64,000 nt of DNA, taken from the NCBI RefSeq assembly GCF_001909285.1, contig NZ_MRSV01000001.1, forward strand, positions 2,374,556 through 2,438,555, given 5' to 3'. The position numbers and the translations under genes are program-made. Within the stretch, counting starts at the first letter, position 1, and each line of letters begins with the position of its first letter. Shown in pieces: positions 54,056 through 63,764 of the stretch. The notes under the pieces were generated by a model. That model was not told where the DNA came from. It worked only from the letters and a program-made list of their open reading frames with translations, and ran no database searches. This DNA is from Exiguobacterium profundum (GTDB lineage: Bacteria; Bacillota; Bacilli; Exiguobacteriales; Exiguobacteriaceae).

Positions 54056-55369
54056 ATGAAACGATACGATGTCATCATTATCGGTAGCGGATCCGCAGCG
54101 GGTCAAGCCGCTTCCATTTTACGCGAAGCCGGTAAAGAGATCGCCATCATTGAGAATTGGACGTTCGGGGGAACATGTCCTCAACGCGGATGTGACCCGA
54201 AGAAGATGCTTGCCGAAGGAGCAGAACTCCTTGCCCGAACGGAACGTATGCGTGAGCTTGGCGTCGAAGGAAGCCTGTCACTGGATTGGTCGTCCTTTAA
54301 AAAGCGGATTGATGAGTACCGCCTCTCTATCCCAACATCCAAAAAACAGCATTGGGATGAGATGAACATTGACTTATATCAGGGAGAGCCTCACTTTATC
54401 GATGAGGATTCAATCGTCATCGATGGTCACGAGCTCTCTGCCACTCAATTTTTAATCGCTACGGGTCAAACGCCCCGCCCTCTTGACATCCCAGGTGGCG
54501 AACTGGCGATCACGAGCGATGATGTGTTCGACCTTGACACGGTTCCCCATTCGATTCACATCGTAGGCGCCGGGTATATCGCATTTGAGTTTGCCCATAT
54601 CTTCCGACGATTCGGAAGCGACGTGACACTCCTCATCCGTTCACGTGCGTTGAAAGCATTCGACCCGAACGTCGTCCATCGGCTCATTGAGGAATCGAAG
54701 CGAATCGGCATCACCATCCGACATGACGTCGAACCAACACGAATCGATGGCAACGTCTTAACGTTATCAGATGACTCTACCCTCGAAGGCGTGGTCCTTA
54801 ACGCCACAGGACGAATTCCAAGCATCGAGCGACTCCGGCTTGAAGCGGTCGGTGTCACAGCGGATCATCACGGTGTACACGTGAACGAGCATCTGCAAAC
54901 CAGTAACCCGAATATATACGCCGCGGGCGACGTCGCCAAAAGTCCCAATCCTGCGCTCACTCCATTCGCCGGTCAGGAAGGGCGCCTCGCCGCACTCAAT
55001 ATGCTTCACGGGAATACACGGTCACTCCCTGAGCGTCCGGCCCCGACCATCGTCTATGCGACGCCACCGATTGCCAAAGTCGGTCTTACGGTCGAGGAAG
55101 CGGAAGCTGAGGGAATTGACTTCGACGTGAAAGAAACGGACATGTCGCACTTCCTCACCTATTCACGAATCAACGACGCAACCGCATATTCAAAAGTGTT
55201 ACTGAGTGCAGAAGGGCACGTCATCGGGGCTCATTTGATTGGTCACCACGCCCCTGAACTCATCAACCTGTTCTCTTTCATTATACAGAACAAACTGTCG
55301 CATCAACATGTGAAGCACTTAGAAGTCGCCTATCCGACCGCCGCCTCCGACCTGACCTATCTCATCTAA
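54056..55369 (+). CDS. NAD(P)/FAD-dependent disulfide oxidoreductase (glutathione-reductase-like)
   Basis: The 437-residue flavoprotein has FAD site DVIIIGSGSAAGQAASIL, the redox-active pair in GGTCPQRGCDPKKML (C-x4-C), NAD(P) site IHIVGAGYIAFEFAHIF and YAAGDVAKS. The C-terminal dimer contribution reads AYPTAASDL, with tyrosine in place of the HPT histidine of glutathione and mercuric reductases. The substrate is unknown; it belongs to a subfamily common in Bacillales. The ATG has AGGAGG upstream. It is a single gene ended by a bidirectional terminator. Confidence 0.88.
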   Translation: MKRYDVIIIGSGSAAGQAASILREAGKEIAIIENWTFGGTCPQRGCDPKKMLAEGAELLARTERMRELGVEGSLSLDWSSFKKRIDEYRLSIPTSKKQHWDEMNIDLYQGEPHFIDEDSIVIDGHELSATQFLIATGQTPRPLDIPGGELAITSDDVFDLDTVPHSIHIVGAGYIAFEFAHIFRRFGSDVTLLIRSRALKAFDPNVVHRLIEESKRIGITIRHDVEPTRIDGNVLTLSDDSTLEGVVLNATGRIPSIERLRLEAVGVTADHHGVHVNEHLQTSNPNIYAAGDVAKSPNPALTPFAGQEGRLAALNMLHGNTRSLPERPAPTIVYATPPIAKVGLTVEEAEAEGIDFDVKETDMSHFLTYSRINDATAYSKVLLSAEGHVIGAHLIGHHAPELINLFSFIIQNKLSHQHVKHLEVAYPTAASDLTYLI

Positions 55370-55371
55370 AC

Positions 55372-55412
55372 AAAAGACGGGACTTGCCTCTTGGCAAATC
55401 CCGTCTTTTTCT
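55372..55412. terminator. Bidirectional terminator
   Basis: Arms 55372-55382 and 55399-55409 (AAAAGACGGGA/TCCCGTCTTTT), with inner TTGCC/GGCAA pairing, ending both the oxidoreductase gene and the mrp operon. Confidence 0.9.
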
Positions 55413-55771
55413 TATTCGATTCCTTTGTCCTTGTCTTCTTTCAGTGCGTCTTGTAACGACTTCTCCCAGAGCGAGACCCCTTTCGCGTGCGCCGCACGCG
55501 AGATGAGGTGACCCCCAACAGGAGCCGTCAAGAGGACGAAGAAGAGCCCGAGCAAGAGTCTTGCATCAAACACCCGTTCATCGACATATACATGAAGGAC
55601 GGCCGCAAAGAGGACGAACATGACACCGAGTGTCGCGCTCTTCGAGGCAGCGTGTGTTCTCGAATAAATATCAGGGAGACGGATGAGACCGATCGCGGCG
55701 ACGACCGTGAAGAAGACGCCGATGATCGTGAAGATGCCGGTAATGAGATCAAAGATCATTGTCGCGGTCAT
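55412..55771 (-). CDS. mrpG: Na+/H+ antiporter subunit MrpG
   Basis: The 119-residue three-helix protein has the MnhG signature IGLIRLPDIYSRTHAASKSATLG (split at residue 27-49) and LTAPVGGHLISRAA. It is a small structural subunit of the Mrp complex. It overlaps mrpF by 23 bases and is last in the operon. The charged C-terminus (LKEDKDKGIE) is cytoplasmic. Confidence 0.93.
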   Translation of the reverse strand: MTATMIFDLITGIFTIIGVFFTVVAAIGLIRLPDIYSRTHAASKSATLGVMFVLFAAVLHVYVDERVFDARLLLGLFFVLLTAPVGGHLISRAAHAKGVSLWEKSLQDALKEDKDKGIE

Positions 55772-56048
55772 GTTGGATTATCTCTCCCCTCTCTAAGAAT
55801 TTCGAGAACGCCACCGTTCCGATGAAGGCCAAAATACTGAGTAGTAAGATGACTTCAAAATATAAGGTCGTATCGAGCAGAATCGACAGTAACGCGACGA
55901 CCGAGATGAGCGCGATCCCGATTGAGTCGAGTGCGATGACCCGGTCTGCCGTCGTCGGTCCTTTCACGACACGATACAACATCATCAACATCGCAAGCAA
56001 GAGAATGGCGAGCGAGATGTAGATGAGAATGTCTAGTAAATCCATCAC
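55749..56048 (-). CDS. mrpF: Na+/H+ antiporter subunit MrpF
   Basis: The 99-residue three-helix protein has the family pattern YRVVKGPTTADRVIALDSIG and FIGTVAFSKFLERGE. MrpF may take part in ion or cholate efflux in the complex. The start is GTG at 56046-56048 with GGAGG at spacing 7, overlapping the mrpE stop by four bases. Confidence 0.92.
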   Translation of the reverse strand: MMDLLDILIYISLAILLLAMLMMLYRVVKGPTTADRVIALDSIGIALISVVALLSILLDTTLYFEVILLLSILAFIGTVAFSKFLERGEIIQHDRDNDL

Positions 56049-56530
56049 TCTGTCGCCTCCTTAATGCTTGATTCAAAGTTATCATAAATGTCTTTTTGTA
56101 GCGCTTCTTTATCCGGCATGTTGAGTGCGTGGATATAGAGCACGGAATTGTCTTTTGACACCTGAACGACGAGCGTCCCTGGTGTGAGCGTGATCAGCAT
56201 CGAGAGCAAGCTGACTTTCCATCCTTTGTCGAGCGACGTTTCATAGCGGAAAATTCCTGGTTGAATCTTCAACTTCGGACTAAGGACGAGGCGCAGTACC
56301 TCAAAGTTCGCGAGGAACAATTCACGGATGAAGATGAGAAGCAGTTTAAACAGACGCCAGACGCGTGTGAAGTAAAAACCGCCCCCACTAGATTTAAAGA
56401 ATCGGCGCATCATGAACAAGATGAGTAAGCCGAGTAGATACCCGATGAAGAATCCGCTCGATGTGAACGACCCCGTGAGGAACATCCAGATGAACGCCAG
56501 GAAAAAGTTAATCAATAGTTGATAAGCCAT
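56045..56530 (-). CDS. mrpE: Na+/H+ antiporter subunit MrpE
   Basis: The 161-residue protein has two or three membrane helices and a cytoplasmic domain: SFTSSGFFIGYLLGLLILF, FYFTRVWRLFKLLLIFIREL, then SLLSMLITLTPGTLVVQVSKD, the MnhE hallmark. It helps complex assembly. It lies seven bases after mrpD. The C-terminus EATE precedes mrpF with overlap. Confidence 0.93.
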   Translation of the reverse strand: MAYQLLINFFLAFIWMFLTGSFTSSGFFIGYLLGLLILFMMRRFFKSSGGGFYFTRVWRLFKLLLIFIRELFLANFEVLRLVLSPKLKIQPGIFRYETSLDKGWKVSLLSMLITLTPGTLVVQVSKDNSVLYIHALNMPDKEALQKDIYDNFESSIKEATE

Positions 56531-56537
56531 CTGTCAT

Positions 56538-58022
56538 TCACTCCTTTATCACGGCATCGATATAGATTTCTGGATTGACGAGCGGCTCAATCGCTTGCGT
56601 AATATACGGATGGATCGCTTCTGCCCCAAATCCGTATGCGACCGCAATGATGAGCAACAAGAAGACCGGTACAATCAAACGCTTCGTATACGGTACGAGC
56701 GGTCCATCATACTCGCGCTTCGCCTCGCCCCAGAACCCGTTCAAGAAAATCTTCATGACCGAATAGAGGACGAAGAGACTCGACAAGAGGACGAGAAGTG
56801 GTCCGAACAGCTCGCCTTCGTCCATCCCACCTGAGACGATCAACAATTTCCCGAAGAATCCACTGAGTGGTGGAATCCCAGCGAGCGAGAGCGCTGCGAC
56901 GAAGAACGTCCATCCGAACAACGGGAAGCGAGTGATGAGTCCGCCCATATCACGGAGTTGACCGGATTTGGTGATTCCGATCATCATCCCGACGAGCATG
57001 AAGAGAACGGCCTTGATGATCATATCGTGAATCAAGTAGTAGAGCGACCCTTCAAGGGACGTCTGCGTGTTGACCGAAATCCCGTATAAGATGACCCCGA
57101 CTGCGATCATGATGTTGTAGATGATGATCAACTTCACGTCGTTATAGGCGATGGCCCCTGTCATCCCGATGAAGATGGTGAGGACAGCGAGCACCATGAG
57201 GAACGTCTGTAAAAACTCACCGTTCCCATCAAAGAGTAGCGTGTACGTCCGCAAGATCGAGTACACCCCGACTTTCGTCAAGAGAGCCCCGAACATGGCG
57301 AGAATCGGGGTCGGTGCGACCACGTACGCTCCAGGGAGCCAGTAGTGAAGTGGGACGAGTGCCCCTTTCATCCCGAAGACGATGACGAATAGCACACCGA
57401 TGACGGTGATGACGTCCGGGTTATCGACAAGCGGGATCTTCATCGCCAAGTCCGCTATGTTGAGTGTACCTGTGACACCGTAAAGCAAGGCGACCGACAT
57501 GACGAAGAGCGCCGAGGCGATGATGTTCACGAGCAAGTATTTGATTGACTCACGTAACTGGACGCCACGTCCACCGAGTACAATCAATACGTATGAGGAC
57601 ATCAAGAAGACCTCAAAGAAGACGAACAAGTTGAAGATATCACCTGTCGTGAAGGCACCGTTCACCCCGACGAGCAAGAACAGCATCGAGATGTACAAGT
57701 AGTTGCCTTCATATGAGTCAGAGAAATAATGGACGGCGAACCACACGATGAAGAGCGTGAGGAGAGTCGACGTCGTCACGAGTAGGGCTGACAACATATC
57801 CGATACGAGCGTGATGCCGAACGGTGCTTGCCAGTTCCCGAGGTTGAGGGTTTGAATTCCCTCCGTGGAGACCGTATGCACGAGAAAGAGTGACACGATC
57901 GCCGTAATAACTAAAGCTCCAAGAGCCATCGCGCGCTGCAGCTGGACCCGTTTTGGCATAAACATCATAAGGATGGCCGCAAGCGCAGGAATGACGATTG
58001 GAAAGACCGGTAAGTTAATCAT
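56538..58022 (-). CDS. mrpD: Na+/H+ antiporter subunit MrpD
   Basis: The 494-residue, about 14-helix protein is homologous to NuoL/M/N proton-channel subunits: the conserved FFEVFLMSSYVLIVLGG, the lysine/proline stretch MKGALVPLHYWLPGAYVVAP and YYLIHDMIIKAVLFMLVGMM. It forms an ion-translocating module of Mrp. It overlaps mrpC by eight bases. Confidence 0.95.
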   Translation of the reverse strand: MINLPVFPIVIPALAAILMMFMPKRVQLQRAMALGALVITAIVSLFLVHTVSTEGIQTLNLGNWQAPFGITLVSDMLSALLVTTSTLLTLFIVWFAVHYFSDSYEGNYLYISMLFLLVGVNGAFTTGDIFNLFVFFEVFLMSSYVLIVLGGRGVQLRESIKYLLVNIIASALFVMSVALLYGVTGTLNIADLAMKIPLVDNPDVITVIGVLFVIVFGMKGALVPLHYWLPGAYVVAPTPILAMFGALLTKVGVYSILRTYTLLFDGNGEFLQTFLMVLAVLTIFIGMTGAIAYNDVKLIIIYNIMIAVGVILYGISVNTQTSLEGSLYYLIHDMIIKAVLFMLVGMMIGITKSGQLRDMGGLITRFPLFGWTFFVAALSLAGIPPLSGFFGKLLIVSGGMDEGELFGPLLVLLSSLFVLYSVMKIFLNGFWGEAKREYDGPLVPYTKRLIVPVFLLLIIAVAYGFGAEAIHPYITQAIEPLVNPEIYIDAVIKE

Positions 58023-58356
58023 ACGATTCTGTTCCTTTCATTTCTTCCATATTGTCCGTGCTGAGCTCCTGATACGTGCGGTAGGCAAGTACGAGGAAGA
58101 ACGCCGTCACCCCGAAACTGATGACGATTGCCGTCAAGACGAGCGCTTGCGGTAACGGGTCTGTGAAATCCGTCACACCGTCGACGAGGACAGGGGCAGC
58201 CCCTGTCTTCAAACCTGCCGTCGTCAAGACGAGAAGGTGTGCCGCGTGACTGAACAAGGCAGTGCCGATGATGATGCGTAACAAACTTCTTGAGAGAACA
58301 AGATAGACGGCACACATCGTCAGGACACCGATGATGATGCTAACGAAGATTTCCAT
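58015..58356 (-). CDS. mrpC: Na+/H+ antiporter subunit MrpC
   Basis: The 113-residue three-helix protein is a NuoK homologue, with YLVLSRSLLRIIIGTALFSHA and DPLPQALVLTAIVISFGVTA, the standard MnhC motifs. Its ATG shares one base with the mrpB stop (TAATG). Confidence 0.95.
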   Translation of the reverse strand: MEIFVSIIIGVLTMCAVYLVLSRSLLRIIIGTALFSHAAHLLVLTTAGLKTGAAPVLVDGVTDFTDPLPQALVLTAIVISFGVTAFFLVLAYRTYQELSTDNMEEMKGTESYD

Positions 58357-58793
58357 TATTCACTCTCTCCAATCGTTTGTATAATCGTCAACGTGATTCC
58401 GATGACTACGAGGTAAACCCCTAAGTCGAACGCAATCGCCGTGTGAAGCGTCTGTTCACCGAGAAGTGGTAAGTCAAACTTCCCGTATGCGTGCGTCAAG
58501 AACGGACGACCCAAGAAAACCGAGTGAAGACCTGTCGCAAGCGCAATCAGTAATCCGGTCGCCGTCATGAGACGGTAGTCAATCGGGAGCACGTTCGCGA
58601 GCGTCTTCGAATCAAATGCGAGTAGCAACAAGACGAGTGCCGCGGATGTCATCAATCCACCGATGAATCCTCCACCTGGTGAATAGTGACCGGCAAAGAA
58701 CAAGTCGATGGAGAAGATGACAATGATGAAGAAAATGATAATCGCGGCCGTCTGCAAAATAACGTCATTGACGCGTCTGCTGTTTTGCTTCAT
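58356..58793 (-). CDS. mrpB: Na+/H+ antiporter subunit MrpB
   Basis: The 145-residue four-helix protein has FFAGHYSPGGGFIGGLMTSA, the MnhB signature, and GVYLVVIGITLTIIQTIGES at the end. The start chosen is ATG 58793 (MKQNSRR) with AAGGAG at spacing 9; a GTG two codons upstream is too close. It overlaps the 3' end of mrpA by 29 bases. Confidence 0.95.
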   Translation of the reverse strand: MKQNSRRVNDVILQTAAIIIFFIIVIFSIDLFFAGHYSPGGGFIGGLMTSAALVLLLLAFDSKTLANVLPIDYRLMTATGLLIALATGLHSVFLGRPFLTHAYGKFDLPLLGEQTLHTAIAFDLGVYLVVIGITLTIIQTIGESE

Positions 58794-61206
58794 GTTCACC
58801 TTCTCCTTTCGTACGTCGTGTTGTTCTAAATTTAATCATCGTGTAGATCCCGAAAGCCGCAATCCCGAGAACCACGATTTCAAACAAGGTATCAAATCCA
58901 CGGAAGTCGACGAGAACGACGTTAACCATGTTTTTACCTGCTGCAAGCTCATACACGTTCTCTTTGTAATACTCTGAGATCGAAGTGAGCGATTTGTTTG
59001 TGAGCGCCATGAAGCTGAGAAGCGTCACGGTCGTCCCGACGAGAACAGCAACGATGGCATTCCCGACTTTGAAACGCATCCGTACTTCCTTCTTGCTGAT
59101 GTCCGGCATGTGATAGAAGACGAGCAAGAACAATGCGACCGAGACCGTCTCGATGACGAGCTGCGTGAGCGCCAAGTCCGGTGCACCGAAGAAGACGAAG
59201 AACAGTGCCACGCCGTATCCAACGACCCCAAGTAGGATAATGGACGGGAGACGCGACTTCATGAAGAGAATCGCGAGCGCCGCTAGCATGACGACAGCTC
59301 CGAGCACATATTCATAAGGTGCAATCTCAGCCAGGTTCTCAAACGAGAAGCCGTACATGTCGAACCACCAGATGCTGAAGAGCATCATACCTGAAAGGAA
59401 GACGAAAATATAGATCAAGTACGACCGGATGAAACCAGTCATGTAGTTGTCTTTAAAGCGATATGCCGCCTTGTTCGACCATACGAGCGTACCGTCGTAC
59501 ATCCCGTTGAGCGTCAAACGATGTGGGATGCGGTTGTAGATGCCCATCCATTTACCCATTTGCCAGAACAGCAATGAACCGAGAAGGATCACCCCGATTG
59601 TCATATATAGTTCAGGCGTCAAACCGTGCCAGAAGTAAATATCTACTTTAACATCTTGCCCTTGCGCGACGAGTGTCGGATAGATCGACTCGACGGCTGG
59701 CTTGATGAGCGAGTTCGACAACACGTTCGGGAAGAACCCGAGACCGACAACGAGAATCGCGAGGATGACCGGCGAAATTAACATGCCGATCGGTGCCTCA
59801 TGGGGTTGTTTCGGCAATTGATCGAACTTCGCCTTGCCCATGAACGTCCGCGTGAACAGCATGATGCTGTAGATGAACGTGAACACACTTCCGACGAAAG
59901 CGATGACCGGGAGTAGAATCCCAATCGTATCGAGCGCGAAGAAGTCGGCCGAGAAGACTTTCGTCGTCGCCTTCAAGAACATCTCTTTACTCAAGAATCC
60001 GTTAAATGGCGGAAGACCAGCCATCGATAACGAACCGATGACGGCGACCGTGAATGAAATCGGCATGACGGTCATCAGACCACCGAGTTTACGAATGTCA
60101 CGTGTGCCCGTCTCGTGGTCGACAATCCCGACCATCATGAAGAGCGAGCCTTTGAACGTCGCGTGGTTGATCAAATGGAAGATCGCCGCAATCGTCGCGA
60201 CCATAAAGATGTTGTCATCCATGCCGTCATAGTGGAGCGCCGCCGCTCCGAGACCAAGGAGTGACATGATCAACCCGAGCTGACTGACGGTCGAGAACGC
60301 TAGGATTCCCTTCAGGTCGGTCTGCTTCACGGCATTGAATGAACCCCAGAACATCGTGAACATCCCGACTCCGGCAATCGTCCATAGCCAGACGGATGAT
60401 TCTTGGAACACCGGGCTCATGCGGGCCACAAGGTAGAGACCCGCCTTGACCATCGTTGCTGAGTGGAGGTACGCACTGACCGGAGTCGGTGCTTCCATCG
60501 CGTCAGGCAACCAGATGTGGAACGGGAACTGCGCTGACTTCGTGAACGCCCCGAGCAAGATGAGAATCATCGCGACGAGGAAGAACGGACTCTCGGCGAT
60601 GACGCCCGAGTTCGCGACCATATCGCGAATGCTGTACGAGCCGACCATCGATTCGAGTAAGACGATCCCCCCGAGCATCGACAATCCGCCGAACACGGTG
60701 AGAAGCATCGACTTCTGCGCCCCATAGCGGGAACGTTCTTTCTCATACCAATATCCAATCAACAGGAATGATGAAATCGATGTGAGCTCCCAGAACATAT
60801 ACATGACAATCATGTTATCCGAGAGAACGACCCCGAGCATCGCACTCATGAACATCAAGAGATACACGTAAAAATGCCCGAGCGACTCTTTGTCCTTATT
60901 CAAATAGTAAATCGAATAAAGGACGACCAGTGCGCCGATTCCCGTGATGAGAAGGGCGAACAAGAGACTGAGTCCATCGACGTATGCCGTGAAGTTAATC
61001 CCGAGGGATGGCATCCACGCAATCGTCTCTGTCACGACGTCCCCTGCACTCGTGATCGGAATGAATCCGGCGAAGTAGGTGACGAGCACGACCGGAACGA
61101 TCAAGACGAACCAGCCTGTATGAATTTGTTTCATCCCCCGGAACAAAAGCGGGATGAATGGTGCCGCAAGAAGCGGCAACAAAATAGCTAAATGTAACAG
61201 CGACAA
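58765..61206 (-). CDS. mrpA: Na+/H+ antiporter subunit MrpA
   Basis: The 813-residue protein combines a NuoL-like antiporter domain (MYMFWELTSISSFLLIGYWYE; TKSAQFPFHIWLPDAMEAPT; FNGFLSKEMFLKA) with a C-terminal MbhD/MbhE-like part (VLGAVVMLAALAILF; FFGAPDLALTQLVIETVSVA). It is the largest Mrp subunit and helps the cell tolerate sodium and high pH. The start is TTG at 61204-61206 with GGAGG at spacing 7; the in-frame extension upstream is not conserved. First gene of the operon mrpABCDEFG. Confidence 0.96.
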   Translation of the reverse strand: MSLLHLAILLPLLAAPFIPLLFRGMKQIHTGWFVLIVPVVLVTYFAGFIPITSAGDVVTETIAWMPSLGINFTAYVDGLSLLFALLITGIGALVVLYSIYYLNKDKESLGHFYVYLLMFMSAMLGVVLSDNMIVMYMFWELTSISSFLLIGYWYEKERSRYGAQKSMLLTVFGGLSMLGGIVLLESMVGSYSIRDMVANSGVIAESPFFLVAMILILLGAFTKSAQFPFHIWLPDAMEAPTPVSAYLHSATMVKAGLYLVARMSPVFQESSVWLWTIAGVGMFTMFWGSFNAVKQTDLKGILAFSTVSQLGLIMSLLGLGAAALHYDGMDDNIFMVATIAAIFHLINHATFKGSLFMMVGIVDHETGTRDIRKLGGLMTVMPISFTVAVIGSLSMAGLPPFNGFLSKEMFLKATTKVFSADFFALDTIGILLPVIAFVGSVFTFIYSIMLFTRTFMGKAKFDQLPKQPHEAPIGMLISPVILAILVVGLGFFPNVLSNSLIKPAVESIYPTLVAQGQDVKVDIYFWHGLTPELYMTIGVILLGSLLFWQMGKWMGIYNRIPHRLTLNGMYDGTLVWSNKAAYRFKDNYMTGFIRSYLIYIFVFLSGMMLFSIWWFDMYGFSFENLAEIAPYEYVLGAVVMLAALAILFMKSRLPSIILLGVVGYGVALFFVFFGAPDLALTQLVIETVSVALFLLVFYHMPDISKKEVRMRFKVGNAIVAVLVGTTVTLLSFMALTNKSLTSISEYYKENVYELAAGKNMVNVVLVDFRGFDTLFEIVVLGIAAFGIYTMIKFRTTRRTKGEGEHEAKQQTRQ

Positions 61207-61516
61207 GAAAATTCCTCCTTCGAACAGAGTCGTACAATAGATTGAGCCGTAAAGTAAGGTCACTTGACTCCATCATGTCTTCCTCATGAGTATAGCGTAA
61301 ATTTTCAGTCTGTTTCCATGATAAAAGCTTCCAGTTCAAGCGCTCCCCCGTCAAAATTCCGAATCTGTTAAATATGAAGGAAGCCGACGGAATTTCTTCA
61401 AAAAAAATTTGAAATCAGACGTTATGTATCGGAATATGACCGGATTGAGGGTGCGTGGAATAACTCATCCTATTCCCTACTTGCCTGTCCTTTTCCTTCT
61501 TTTCTACTCAGTAAAA
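61207..61516 (-). promoter_or_regulatory. mrp upstream region
   Basis: This 310-base gap between mrpA and the trxA terminator holds no gene. A TATACT at 61289-61294 (about 83 bases before mrpA) is the best -10 candidate, with a poor -35 (GGAAAC region). An A/T-rich stretch with eight A at 61400-61407 lies further upstream. No clear Na+ riboswitch-like or other conserved RNA structure was recognised by eye. Confidence 0.45.
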
Positions 61517-61546
61517 CAAAAAAGCAGCCGATCTCAATCGGCTGCT
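61517..61546 (-). terminator. trxA terminator
   Basis: Perfect 10-bp arms AGCAGCCGAT / ATCGGCTGCT (61523-61532 with 61537-61546) followed by six T on the minus strand, 7 bases after the trxA stop. Confidence 0.92.
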
Positions 61547-61552
61547 ACGCAA

Positions 61553-61867
61553 TTATTGTGCTGTCGCGATAAACTCTTTCAATGCTTCTTTTGGTTGGAA
61601 GCCCATTGTTTTCGAAACAGGCTCACCATCTTTGAACATCATGAGTGTCGGGATACTTTGGATTTGGAAAGCACCTGCGACTTCAGGGTTTTCGTCGACA
61701 TCGAGTTTCACGATTTGGACTTGGTCACCCATTTCTTGATCGAGTTCTTCAAGAACTGGCGCAATCATGCGACATGGTCCACACCAAGTTGCCCAGAAAT
61801 CTACGAGGACGACGCCCTCTTTTACATCTTGTTCAAACGATTGAGTCGTTGCATGTTTAATAGCCAT
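61553..61867 (-). CDS. trxA: Thioredoxin
   Basis: The 104-residue redox protein carries the active site [16 protein letters not shown] (Cys29 and Cys32) and the cis-proline segment [17 protein letters not shown]. It reduces protein disulfides with thioredoxin reductase. The start is ATG 61867 (MAIKHATTQ) with GGGGAGG upstream; extra in-frame residues upstream are leader. It has its own promoter and terminator between mrp and etfA. Confidence 0.97.
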   Translation of the reverse strand: MAIKHATTQSFEQDVKEGVVLVDFWATWCGPCRMIAPVLEELDQEMGDQVQIVKLDVDENPEVAGAFQIQSIPTLMMFKDGEPVSKTMGFQPKEALKEFIATAQ

Positions 61868-61887
61868 TTGTAAAAACCTCCCCAATA

Positions 61888-61942
61888 AGATGAGAGAGTC
61901 CTGATAGAGAACTCTCATGCAATTCATGTTCAGAGTATACCA
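61888..61942 (-). promoter_or_regulatory. trxA promoter and leader hairpin
   Basis: TATACT at 61934-61939 preceded by TGG (extended -10 type). The leader can form a hairpin between GAGAGT and ACTCTC (61894-61917) before the ribosome-binding site. Confidence 0.55.
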
Positions 61943-61974
61943 CGGAGGGTAACAACCCCAAAACGTTTTGCTTA

Positions 61975-62940
61975 TTAGCTATTGACGAGGTGCTTACGGA
62001 ACTCTTCCGTCAACATCGGGACGACATCGAACAAGTCGCCGACGATACCATAGTCTGCCACGCTGAAGATGTTTGCTTCTGGGTCCTTGTTGATGGCGAC
62101 GATGACTTTCGCGTTACTCATCCCAGCCAAGTGTTGAATCGCTCCCGAAATCCCACATGCGATGTAGAGGTCCGGTGTGACAACTTTACCCGTCTGTCCG
62201 ATTTGAAGGGCGTAATCGCAGTAGTCGGCGTCACATGCTCCACGTGAAGCACCGACCGCGCCTCCGAGAAGCTCTGCCAACTCTTCAAGTGGTTTGAACC
62301 CGTCTTCGCTCTTGACGCCACGTCCACCTGCGACGATGACTTTCGCTTCCGCCAAATCCACTTTCCCAGTCGCTTTTCGCACGACTTCTTTGACGATCAT
62401 CGCGAGGTCTTTCAATTCGACGGCTGGCGTTTCAACAGAGACGCTCGCGCCTGCTTGACGTGCGAGTGCATCGATGTTGTTTGGACGGATTGTGAAGAAC
62501 ATGACCGAATCTTTGAACTTCACTTTTTCGAACGCTTTCCCTGAGTAGATTGGACGCACGAACTCTGCATCATGTCCAGTTCCTTCGATGGAGACAACGT
62601 CACTGATGAGTCCGGCATCGAGACGTGCCGCAAGTTTAGGTGCGATGTCTTTTCCAAGAGCCGTGTGCCCGAGAACGATCATTTCCGGATTTTCTTGCTC
62701 GATCAACTGGCGGAGCACTTGACCGTAGCCGTCAGGCGTATAATGCTTGAGGCGATCATCTTCGACGACGAGGACGCGGCTTGCACCATACTCCCCGAGT
62801 TCTTGTGCGAGTGATTGCACGTGATCCCCAATCACGACTGCCGTCACATCGTCTGTCAATTGCTTCGCCGCAGCGATGGCTTCGAATGATACGTTACGTA
62901 ACGCGCCTTCACGCGCTTCTGCGAGTACTAAAGCTTTCAT
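61975..62940 (-). CDS. etfA: Electron transfer flavoprotein alpha subunit
   Basis: The 321-residue FAD subunit accepts electrons from acyl-CoA dehydrogenases with EtfB. The C-terminal FAD-binding domain is clear: [40 protein letters not shown] and [17 protein letters not shown], then [12 protein letters not shown]. The ATG has AAGGGGGAG upstream. It lies 14 bases after etfB, in the order found in B. subtilis. Confidence 0.97.
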   Translation of the reverse strand: MKALVLAEAREGALRNVSFEAIAAAKQLTDDVTAVVIGDHVQSLAQELGEYGASRVLVVEDDRLKHYTPDGYGQVLRQLIEQENPEMIVLGHTALGKDIAPKLAARLDAGLISDVVSIEGTGHDAEFVRPIYSGKAFEKVKFKDSVMFFTIRPNNIDALARQAGASVSVETPAVELKDLAMIVKEVVRKATGKVDLAEAKVIVAGGRGVKSEDGFKPLEELAELLGGAVGASRGACDADYCDYALQIGQTGKVVTPDLYIACGISGAIQHLAGMSNAKVIVAINKDPEANIFSVADYGIVGDLFDVVPMLTEEFRKHLVNS

Positions 62941-62954
62941 CTATGATCTCCCCC

Positions 62955-63728
62955 TTAAATGACTTTCGCTTCCGTGCGAAGAAGTTGTACGAGTTCGCTC
63001 ACTTGTGTCGACATGTCGCCTTCAAGGATACGGCCCGCTTTCTTCTCTTCTGGCAAGAATCGTTCAATCGTCTCGATTTTCGCTTCGATTTCATCTTCAT
63101 CGAGATCGATGTCCATGAGTTCGAGTTCTTCGAGCGGTTTCTTCTTCGCCTTCATGATTCCTGGCAAGCTCGGGTAACGTGGCTCGTTCAACCCTTGTTG
63201 TGCCGTCACGAGAAGTGGGAGTGCGACTTCGATCACTTCCGTATCCCCTTCGACGTCACGTGTGACCGTAGCCGTTGTACCATCGATTTCAAGACCCGTG
63301 ATCGTCGTCACGTAGTTCATGTCGAGAAGTTCTGCGACACGTGGTGCGACTTGTCCGCTACCGCCATCGATTGCCACGTTTCCTGCGAAGATGAGGTCTG
63401 CGTCCTGTTCTTTCAAGTATGTGGCGAGCACTTTTGAAATCGTGACATGGTCCGCATCCTCGACATCGTCCTCGATTGAGATGCGAACGGCTTTGTCCGC
63501 ACCCATTGCGAGCGCTGTACGTAATTCTTTATCCGCATCTTCTGGTCCTACCGTGACGACCGTGACCTCTCCCCCGAGTGCGTCACGTTTTTGAATCGCT
63601 TCTTCGACCGCATATTCGTCATACGGGTTGATGATGAACTCAGCGCCATCTTCTTGAATTTCCCCATTCTCGAGCTGAATCGCTTCCTCAGTATCAAACG
63701 TACGTTTCAGCAAAACAAAAATATTCAT
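62955..63728 (-). CDS. etfB: Electron transfer flavoprotein beta subunit
   Basis: The 257-residue AMP-binding subunit has NIFVLLKRTFDTEEAI, IINPYDEYAVEEAIQ, FAGNVAIDGGSGQVAPRVAELL and the ETF-beta signature LNEPRYPSLPGIMKAKKKPLE. The start is ATG 63728 with AAAGGGGGA upstream; seven upstream in-frame residues are leader. A palindrome lies 37 bases upstream, next to the regulator gene. Confidence 0.97.
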   Translation of the reverse strand: MNIFVLLKRTFDTEEAIQLENGEIQEDGAEFIINPYDEYAVEEAIQKRDALGGEVTVVTVGPEDADKELRTALAMGADKAVRISIEDDVEDADHVTISKVLATYLKEQDADLIFAGNVAIDGGSGQVAPRVAELLDMNYVTTITGLEIDGTTATVTRDVEGDTEVIEVALPLLVTAQQGLNEPRYPSLPGIMKAKKKPLEELELMDIDLDEDEIEAKIETIERFLPEEKKAGRILEGDMSTQVSELVQLLRTEAKVI

Positions 63729-63764
63729 GGTTGATCCCCCTTTAGTCAATTCTTCCCATCATTC

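Noticed and set aside
61207-61516. Possible riboswitch upstream of mrpA
   Set aside because: The region is AT-rich and lacks any conserved riboswitch core that I can recognise, such as the DUF1646 or yybP motif elements.
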